Of a stretch of 23,469 nucleotides of DNA, positions 1-5,573 are shown piece by piece (within the stretch, counting starts at the first letter, position 1; each line of letters starts with the position of its first letter). Where the stretch lies: the NCBI GenBank assembly GCA_002481545.1, contig DLEF01000029.1:53742-77210 (forward strand), given 5' to 3'. The notes beneath the pieces are model-generated. The model did not search any database, was not told where the DNA came from, and saw only the letters and a program-made list of their open reading frames with translations. The position numbers were made by a program, and so were the translations under genes. The DNA comes from Cyanobacteria bacterium UBA7753 (GTDB lineage: Bacteria; Cyanobacteriota; Vampirovibrionia; Gastranaerophilales; Gastranaerophilaceae).

Positions 1-264
1 TTCCCTTACCCATGTTTACGGCACAATCTCTTAAAACTTTAACAAATATAGAGATTTTGCGGTGAAATTGTTACAAAAGTTTACAAATGAGATACTAAGA
101 CAATATGGCACTAAGAAAACGCTCCGCGGTTGCACCCCTCCTAGCCTCCCCCTCTGGGGCGGAACACGTACGGTTGCACGGTTTGTTTTTGTTATTGCAA
201 CTGCGTCGCTGTCGGCGGATCCGTTGTCCGCCCCGACTTGGGCGAGGATAGTGATTGTGTTATC

Positions 265-326
265 GTCATCCTGAGCAATAATTTTTGTAATCGTCCTTCT
301 CTTTCAGATATCAACGAAGGATCTCT
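265..326. repeat. Dispersed GTCATCCTGAGC-type element
   Basis: GTCATCCTGAGC at 265-276 is followed after about 38 bases by ACGAAGGATCTC (near 314-325); ATCCT (268-272) can pair with AGGAT (318-322). The 5' dodecamer is the same type as the arms of the palindrome at 2792-2851 and the hairpin at 23199-23234. It is probably one degenerate copy of an interspersed intergenic repeat. Confidence 0.45.
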
Positions 327-470
327 GTTACAAGCACAGGTGGGGAGCGACAATAACTTGATATTTGTAACATATGTGTGATATTTGCAAGGACAAACCA
401 TCACCCTGAAAATCTAAATTTCGTAAACTCATTTGGGTTTTCTTTCCCTATCCCATAGGTAGAGGGGTTA

Positions 471-590
471 ACCGTTGCAGAGCAACGGTATAGCTTTTAC
501 AAATGCAAAAGCTACCACCTCGCTCCCGCCTGCGGGAGAGGTCTGTTTTCTTATGTTTTAAAGTGATAACTTTGAAATATTAGAAAACAG
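471..590. repeat. Cluster of four consecutive perfect stem-loops
   Basis: Four hairpins lie head to tail. First, ACCGTTGC/GCAACGGT (471-478 and 482-489, 3-nt loop). Second, TAGCTTTT/AAAAGCTA (491-498 and 507-514). Third, CTCCCGC/GCGGGAG (523-529 and 532-538, 2-nt loop). Fourth, CTGTTTTCT/AGAAAACAG (543-551 and 582-590), which encloses a smaller AAAGT/ACTTT stem (560-564 and 569-573). All arms are perfectly complementary. The arrangement suggests a structured RNA or a small non-autonomous repeat. None of the stems has a clean terminator U-tract. Confidence 0.6.
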
Positions 591-635
591 GGTGAGGGGG
601 AGTAATAATAACACATATCACGTTTGTTTATATAT

Positions 636-664
636 TTTACCAGACGGCGAAAATTTGGTAGAAT
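636..664 (+). promoter_or_regulatory. Putative sigma70-type promoter of the GH38 gene
   Basis: TTTACC (636-641) is separated by 17 bp from TAGAAT (659-664), with an upstream TGG forming an extended -10. Transcription would begin near 671, giving a leader of only about 12 nt that still carries the AAGGCGG ribosome binding site (671-677), 5 nt before the ATG. Confidence 0.5.
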
Positions 665-682
665 ATAGAAAAGGCGGTATTT

Positions 683-2779
683 ATGAAAAAACAAATTATT
701 GCATATGTTCACTCACACTGGGACAGAGAATGGTACAGAGAATTTGAAATATTCAGAATGAGGTTATTGAGAGTCTTTGACAATGTCCTGGATATGTTAG
801 AGAACGACACATTGCCGTCGTTCTATTTCGACGGACAAACTAAAGCAATGCTTGATTATCTGGAAATCCGTCCTGAAAAAGAAGAACAAATAAGACGGTT
901 CGTAAAAGACAAACGCCTGTTTATAGGACCGTTCTATTGTCTTGTAGACGAGTTTCTGACAGATGAAAATTGTTTCAGAAAAAATCTTGATATTGGACTA
1001 AAGACATCAAGAGATTTCGGCTGTACCGATTTTATCGGATATTTTGCCGATACCTTCGGGCACAGTGCCTCAACAATCCCTATCCTAAAAGAATACGGGA
1101 TTGATACCGCTATCGCATGGCGCGGGCTCGGAGATGTTCCGTCTGAATTTACTTGGAAATTCGACGACGACAATAAAATAAACGCAATAAACCTTGTCCG
1201 CGGATATTTTAACGATGTTTTCTCAACCCCTTGGGATATTCACAAAAAAGCCGAGTTTCTAAAGCTGAACCTTGATAAAATTGCAGAGAAATCAGGTGAT
1301 ATCTTGCTCCTGCCGATAGGGGCGGATCACCTCGGAGTTGAAACGGATTTATTAAAACAGGTAAACGAAGTAAACACCCTCCTTGACGACTACGAAATAA
1401 AAATCGGCTCCATTTTTGATTATATAAACGCCGTACAAAGTCGATTTTCTGAATATGAACTGCAAGGAGAATTAAGAGATAATTCAAAAACATTCGTGCT
1501 TGAGGGCTGTTATTCTGCAAGATTAGACCTGAAAAAATATAACATTCAAGCCTGCCATAAACTGAACCTAGCGGAAAAGCTCGTAAAATACTTAAAAATA
1601 GATAAGTATTTACCGCTCATAGATTACGCATATGAAATGTTACTGCAAAACCAAGCGCATGACAGTATTTGCGGATGCTCGACAGATGATGTCCACGCGG
1701 AAAACATTATAAGATACAAAAAAATCCTGCAAATAGCAAACAACATTATAGATGAAATCAATTTCGACCAAAAATCAAAAGATTTAAAGGTAATAAACCT
1801 ATCTGATAAAAACTACAGAGGAACGGTCGAATTTACATCAACTAAAGATTATCCGTATCAAATATTGAACATAAAGCGCGGGTTTGACAAAAACCTGCTT
1901 GCGGATACTCAAAGAATCCCCGTAACCGAAGATTACACGGATATTAAAACATATTGTGCCTATGCGGATATCCCGACAGGCACAAGCGACCTAAAAGAAT
2001 CGGTCGAAGAGACGGATGTTTTTGTGACGGACAACTGTATAGGAAACTCGAAAATATTTTTAATCGTTGAACACGATGAAATAAGAGTCGGAGACAAAAT
2101 TCTTAGATTTTTGGACTATACGGACAACGGTGACACCTATAATACGGGCTATAAGGCAGATGATGTTCCGACCATAGGGAAAGTAAAATATTCAAGAATA
2201 TATTTAGAGGGCAACAACCGCTCCACCTTGAGACTTGATGTAAAAATCAAAGATGATGTTTTACACTGCGATATCAGTTTGGACAAAGATTCACCTCTGT
2301 TACATTTCCATATAGAATGGGAAAACTCCGAGAAAAACCACCTTCTGCAAGTCGCAATCGATACGGGAGACGCAATAGAGACGACTTATTCAGAAGATTT
2401 CAGCAATATTATAAAAAGGAGTTTTGCGCCGAATTATGACGTAAGACAAAATCTGCCGAAGACAAAAGGGCTCGAAGTCAAAACAAACACCGCACCTATG
2501 CACAGAGGGGTAGTCGCAAACAACGTGGGGTTTGTAACCGAAGGTATTACACAGTATGAAGTGTTTGAAAGAGAGCTAAAACTCCCGCTGTTAAGATCGG
2601 TCGGAGTAATTTCCAACCCTAAAAATGAGGCAAGAACAACTCCCGCAGGACCTCCGATAGAGGTTAACGCCTGCACACAGATGGGGCACAATGTCTCTGA
2701 TTTTTGGATATTCTTAGGCGATAACCTCAGAGATATGATTGACGATGTCTTCAATGAATGCGTCGTAATCGGGGAATAA
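683..2779 (+). CDS. Glycoside hydrolase family 38 (alpha-mannosidase / mannosylglycerate hydrolase type)
   Basis: This 698-residue protein has the GH38 layout. The N-terminal catalytic domain begins with HSHWDREW (residues 10-17), where H12 and D14 are expected zinc ligands. ADTFGHS (122-128) holds the likely nucleophile D123. The mid-domain motif HDSICGCSTDDVH (326-338) supplies the third zinc ligand, H326. Residues from about 370 to the end resemble the beta-rich C-terminal part. Family members hydrolyse alpha-mannosides or mannosylglycerate using zinc. No signal peptide is visible, so it should act in the cytoplasm on an imported sugar. It is shorter than many bacterial members (often 850-900 or more residues), mainly in the C-terminal part. 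AAGGCGG precedes the ATG. No sugar transporter or PTS gene is adjacent, so the substrate cannot be read from context. Confidence 0.88.
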   Translation: MKKQIIAYVHSHWDREWYREFEIFRMRLLRVFDNVLDMLENDTLPSFYFDGQTKAMLDYLEIRPEKEEQIRRFVKDKRLFIGPFYCLVDEFLTDENCFRKNLDIGLKTSRDFGCTDFIGYFADTFGHSASTIPILKEYGIDTAIAWRGLGDVPSEFTWKFDDDNKINAINLVRGYFNDVFSTPWDIHKKAEFLKLNLDKIAEKSGDILLLPIGADHLGVETDLLKQVNEVNTLLDDYEIKIGSIFDYINAVQSRFSEYELQGELRDNSKTFVLEGCYSARLDLKKYNIQACHKLNLAEKLVKYLKIDKYLPLIDYAYEMLLQNQAHDSICGCSTDDVHAENIIRYKKILQIANNIIDEINFDQKSKDLKVINLSDKNYRGTVEFTSTKDYPYQILNIKRGFDKNLLADTQRIPVTEDYTDIKTYCAYADIPTGTSDLKESVEETDVFVTDNCIGNSKIFLIVEHDEIRVGDKILRFLDYTDNGDTYNTGYKADDVPTIGKVKYSRIYLEGNNRSTLRLDVKIKDDVLHCDISLDKDSPLLHFHIEWENSEKNHLLQVAIDTGDAIETTYSEDFSNIIKRSFAPNYDVRQNLPKTKGLEVKTNTAPMHRGVVANNVGFVTEGITQYEVFERELKLPLLRSVGVISNPKNEARTTPAGPPIEVNACTQMGHNVSDFWIFLGDNLRDMIDDVFNECVVIGE

Positions 2780-2791
2780 AGACTTTATAAA

Positions 2792-2851
2792 GTCATCCTG
2801 AACTTGTTTCAGGAGCTTTATTAACAGATGCTGAAATAAATTCAGCATGAC
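2792..2851. repeat. Large imperfect palindrome between convergent genes; possible bidirectional terminator
   Basis: The left arm 2792-2814 (GTCATCCTGAACTTG, then TTTCAGGA) and the right arm 2829-2851 are inverted copies with only a few mismatches. Each arm is itself a small palindrome (CCTGAA/TTCAGG and GCTGAA/TTCAGC), so either one long stem or two short hairpins can form. It lies 12 bp after the GH38 stop and 36 bp after the convergent ldpA stop. It resembles interspersed intergenic palindromes seen in many bacteria. A role in transcription termination or mRNA end protection is inferred from position only. Confidence 0.65.
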
Positions 2852-2887
2852 ACCCTTTTCTTGTTTTGTTTAATGTTTGGTAATTTT

Positions 2888-3832
2888 TTATCCGATACTT
2901 TCGACAAGATTTTTTGCGACCGATAACGCTTTATCAAATACTTTTGGCTCATAAAAGTCAGCGTCATTTACATATTGTTTTACAATTTTTCTGGCGTAAG
3001 AGCCTATTGCAACACCGTTGTATTTGATATTACAAAGGTTGGCGAGCGTTGCCGTTTTGGAGTTTGTTCCGCCCGATATCAAAATATAGACAGGCAGTTT
3101 TGCATCCTGTATAATCTCTGCCATAGCGACTGCCTGCAAGGTTGTTTTATACTCATCATCCGCCCCGCTCATAGGGATTCCGTCAGCTTGAATAATCGTT
3201 GTATAAGGAGCCCTCGCGGATAACATATCAGTTAATCTGTCCAAGACTTGTCTGTTTCCGAGATTTAGCCTGTCAATGCAGATAGAAACAATGCCGTCAT
3301 ATAAATTGTTTATAATATCCCATTTTTCTTTTACGTCCTCATCATCAATCGAGGTCGCGTGCAATTCTATACAATCTATCCCCATTTTTATGAGTTCGGG
3401 CAAAACTTTTTTTAAATCAATATCGTGTTCTGTCATATATATTGCGTCATTTGGGCATACATTTTTACAACGGGCACATCCGATACATTTTTCAGAATTT
3501 ATTTTATTATCCTTTATTGCCTCCTGCATACATACTTTTTCGCAGGCTCCGCACTCAGTACAAAGTTCATCGTTTATATTTGCTTTAAAGATATGCGGAT
3601 CGCCTCTCATCCCGACACTTACGCAAATATAACGGTCATTTGCTATTCCGCTTTTATTTATTCCGTCTTTAGCAGCTTTTAATATTTCGGGTTTCGCACA
3701 AATATCAAAAAATTGTGCACCCGCCTTTGAATACAAGTATGTCAATCTCTCGACATCCTGAACGCACTCGTTCCCCGCTCCGCAGACGAGTTTGAATATT
3801 TTATCATTACTTTTTAATAAATCGGCTAACAT
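2888..3832 (-). CDS. ldpA: LdpA-like iron-sulfur protein (two 4Fe-4S clusters)
   Basis: This 314-residue protein has a ferredoxin-type module in which cysteines 91, 94, 97, 101 and 116, 119, 122, 126 form two CxxCxxCxxxC motifs, enough for two 4Fe-4S clusters. The N-terminal part (about 1-80) and the long C-terminal part (about 135-314, with IQADGIPMSG and ISGGTNSKT stretches and a final NGVAIGSYAR) match what I recall of cyanobacterial LdpA. In Synechococcus, LdpA is a redox-responsive protein that affects the input to the circadian clock. Here no clock or photosynthesis gene is nearby, so the function is probably redox sensing or an unknown enzymatic role. The gene stands alone, divergent from the ThDP enzyme. 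A weak AAGGA lies about 15 nt before the ATG. The family assignment is from memory of sequence patterns and was not tested by search. Confidence 0.75.
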   Translation of the reverse strand: MLADLLKSNDKIFKLVCGAGNECVQDVERLTYLYSKAGAQFFDICAKPEILKAAKDGINKSGIANDRYICVSVGMRGDPHIFKANINDELCTECGACEKVCMQEAIKDNKINSEKCIGCARCKNVCPNDAIYMTEHDIDLKKVLPELIKMGIDCIELHATSIDDEDVKEKWDIINNLYDGIVSICIDRLNLGNRQVLDRLTDMLSARAPYTTIIQADGIPMSGADDEYKTTLQAVAMAEIIQDAKLPVYILISGGTNSKTATLANLCNIKYNGVAIGSYARKIVKQYVNDADFYEPKVFDKALSVAKNLVESIG

Positions 3833-3861
3833 AATTATCTTAAAACATCCTTTTAAAAATC

Positions 3862-3936
3862 CGAGGCAAACACCCCGTTTATGTTATTATACAACGAACT
3901 TAACACAATCACGAATATATTTGTATACTTGCCTCG
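3862..3936. repeat. Inverted repeat CGAGGCAA...TTGCCTCG in the divergent promoter region
   Basis: CGAGGCAA (3862-3869) and TTGCCTCG (3929-3936) are perfect inverted copies, 59 bp apart, in the ldpA/ThDP-enzyme intergenic region. The right copy lies in the -35/-10 spacer of the plus-strand promoter. The left copy lies downstream of a possible TATAAT for ldpA (3891 to 3886 on minus). The placement would suit a shared regulator, but arms of 8 bp could be chance. Confidence 0.35.
3886..3891 (-). promoter_or_regulatory. Possible -10 box for ldpA
   Basis: A perfect TATAAT on the minus strand lies 54 bp before the ldpA ATG. No good -35 is seen at 16-18 bp upstream (TCGTGA is the best), so this is a weak call. 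Confidence 0.3.
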
Positions 3937-3949
3937 TTTATAATATAAT
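3921..3949 (+). promoter_or_regulatory. Promoter of the ThDP-enzyme/uvrA operon, likely leaderless
   Basis: TTGTAT (3921-3926), a 17-bp spacer and a perfect TATAAT (3944-3949). A second overlapping TATAAT is at 3939-3944. The expected start of transcription (about 7 nt after the -10) falls at the A of the ATG at 3956. No Shine-Dalgarno sequence precedes that ATG. Together these point to a leaderless or almost leaderless mRNA. Confidence 0.6.
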
Positions 3950-3955
3950 CAAGCT

Positions 3956-5569
3956 ATGCGCAACAACTTAACTAAGACAAAAAATATAACGAAAACAACA
4001 AACGGGGCGGAAAGAATTATAAGCCTGTTGGAAGAGCAAGGAACGGAATACGTTTTCGGCTACCCCGGAGGCTCTGTTCTGCCATTGTATGAGGCTTTGT
4101 CAAATTCAAAAATAAAACATATTTTGTGCAGGCATGAGCAGGCTGCGACACACGCGGCAGAAGGTTATGCCAAGGTAAAAGGCAAATGCGGAGTGGTGCT
4201 CGTTACATCAGGTCCGGGTTTTTCTAACACAATAACAGGATTATTGAACGCGTACTCCGATAACAGCCCGCTTGTCGTAATCGCAGGGCAGACAGAAAAC
4301 CTTGATAACAACGAGTTTCAAGAAGTAAATATCCGAGATATAGTAAAAACATTCACTAAAAACTGCTTTGATATAACGGACGAAAAAGACATCGACAGAA
4401 TAATATATAAAGCATTCAAAACTGCTCAAACTCTGCCTTACGCTCCAGTTATAATAACGGTTAAAAACAGTATTCTAAACAAGACCGTGTCCGAGACTCA
4501 TCCCGTAAGACACAGACGCGAAATCAAAGTTGAGGCTCCGCACTCTTGCGTATTAAAGACAATCCAAACTCTTAAAGACGCAAAAAGACCGTTAATCGTG
4601 GTCGGCGGCGGATGTAAAAACGTAGAAAGAGAAGTCGTTGAGTTTGCACAACTTACTCATATTCCCGTTGTAAACACCTTGAACGGCAAAGGTGTCGCCG
4701 ATAACCTATCCTGCGGACTCATAGGGCTATGCGCTAACAGTGACCTTAACGAATATATAAAAGAATCCGATATCGTCTTGGCACTCGGGGTAAAATTCTC
4801 AAACAGAACAACGGATTTTGTCTCTAAGTTTTTGCCGAAATCAAAGATTATAAGTATAAACATACACAAAAACACCTCCGATAACGTAAAACCCGAAAAA
4901 GAGCTAATCGGGGAATTGGAAGTAATCCTGCAACAGATGATAGGAACAATTAAGGCTAAAAATATTCTGTTTGATATAAAATATGATTGGACGGAACAGT
5001 TGGAAGTAAATGACAACATAAAAGACGACGGCAAAAGCCTGACTTCCGAATATGTTATAAACGAGATTTACAAAAAATCAAGAAAATACAATCCTATTGT
5101 AACAACCGATGTCGGCATACATCAGATAGATGCAGTCAAAATATTTAAGACGACTTCTGCAAGACGGTTCCTAACCTCGGGCGGATTCGGCACTATGGGA
5201 TTTGGGCTCCCTGCTGCAATCGGAGCATACTTTGCATCGCCTGATTCGCTTGTGTTAAATATTACGGGTGACGGCTCAATCCAAATGAATATGCAAGAGC
5301 TCGCAACCGTTGCACAATATAATATCCCCGTAAAAATATTTATTATGGATAATTCTTCACTTGGTATGATTGAAAAATTGCAGGTGCAAAAATATAATCA
5401 TTCATACCAATCGGAGCTTATAAACCCTGATTTCAGAAAACTCGCGTCCGCATACGGTATTCATTCTTATAAAATAACTACCCGTGAAGGCTTAAAAATG
5501 GCATTGGATGAAATTTTAAAATATAAAAAGCCGGTATTGCTTGATATAAAGGTAGATTTGGGAGTATAA
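3956..5569 (+). CDS. ilvB: Acetolactate synthase large-subunit-like ThDP-dependent enzyme
   Basis: Acetohydroxyacid synthase joins pyruvate-derived hydroxyethyl-ThDP to a second 2-oxoacid in branched-chain amino-acid synthesis. The 537 residues show FGYPGG (34-39), RHEQAATHAAEGYA with the ThDP-activating E61, FQEVNIRD (121-128), SGGFGTMGFGLPAAIGA, and the ThDP-binding GDGS (438-441) ending at DN (465-466). The order of N-terminal PYR, central and C-terminal PP domains is complete. It stops soon after LLDIKVD, so the usual C-terminal tail (roughly 20-40 residues, with the ENVFPMVPPG-like segment) is missing. No small regulatory subunit gene (ilvN) is adjacent. It could be a true catalytic subunit served by a distant ilvN, or a paralogue with another substrate. 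uvrA follows after 4 bp with its ribosome binding site inside this gene. No other start codon fits the N-terminus. Confidence 0.75.
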   Translation: MRNNLTKTKNITKTTNGAERIISLLEEQGTEYVFGYPGGSVLPLYEALSNSKIKHILCRHEQAATHAAEGYAKVKGKCGVVLVTSGPGFSNTITGLLNAYSDNSPLVVIAGQTENLDNNEFQEVNIRDIVKTFTKNCFDITDEKDIDRIIYKAFKTAQTLPYAPVIITVKNSILNKTVSETHPVRHRREIKVEAPHSCVLKTIQTLKDAKRPLIVVGGGCKNVEREVVEFAQLTHIPVVNTLNGKGVADNLSCGLIGLCANSDLNEYIKESDIVLALGVKFSNRTTDFVSKFLPKSKIISINIHKNTSDNVKPEKELIGELEVILQQMIGTIKAKNILFDIKYDWTEQLEVNDNIKDDGKSLTSEYVINEIYKKSRKYNPIVTTDVGIHQIDAVKIFKTTSARRFLTSGGFGTMGFGLPAAIGAYFASPDSLVLNITGDGSIQMNMQELATVAQYNIPVKIFIMDNSSLGMIEKLQVQKYNHSYQSELINPDFRKLASAYGIHSYKITTREGLKMALDEILKYKKPVLLDIKVDLGV

Positions 5570-5573
5570 ACAA

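Larger units (their letters stand above)
1..635. other. Non-coding, inverted-repeat-rich intergenic region
   Basis: No convincing gene is seen upstream of the GH38 promoter. The two short open frames here (about 70 codons each, on opposite strands) lack a good ribosome binding site and have low-complexity translations crossing G+C-rich repeats. The stretch holds a direct repeat CGGTTGCAC (127-135 and 171-179), a GGGGCGGA/TCCGCCCC inverted pair (156-163 and 227-234), a GTCATCCTGAGC element (265-276), and a run of stem-loops (471-590). The composition is patchy: G+C-rich at about 120-260 and A+T-rich elsewhere. This looks like accumulated intergenic repeats rather than a decayed gene, though I cannot exclude an RNA gene. 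Confidence 0.6.

Noticed and set aside
62..274. 70-codon frame at the left end (plus)
   Set aside because: There is no ribosome binding site, it runs across direct and inverted repeats, and the translation is low in sense. Treated as chance.
192..404. 70-codon frame at the left end (minus)
   Set aside because: It overlaps the repeat-rich stretch, has no ribosome binding site, and no family resemblance.
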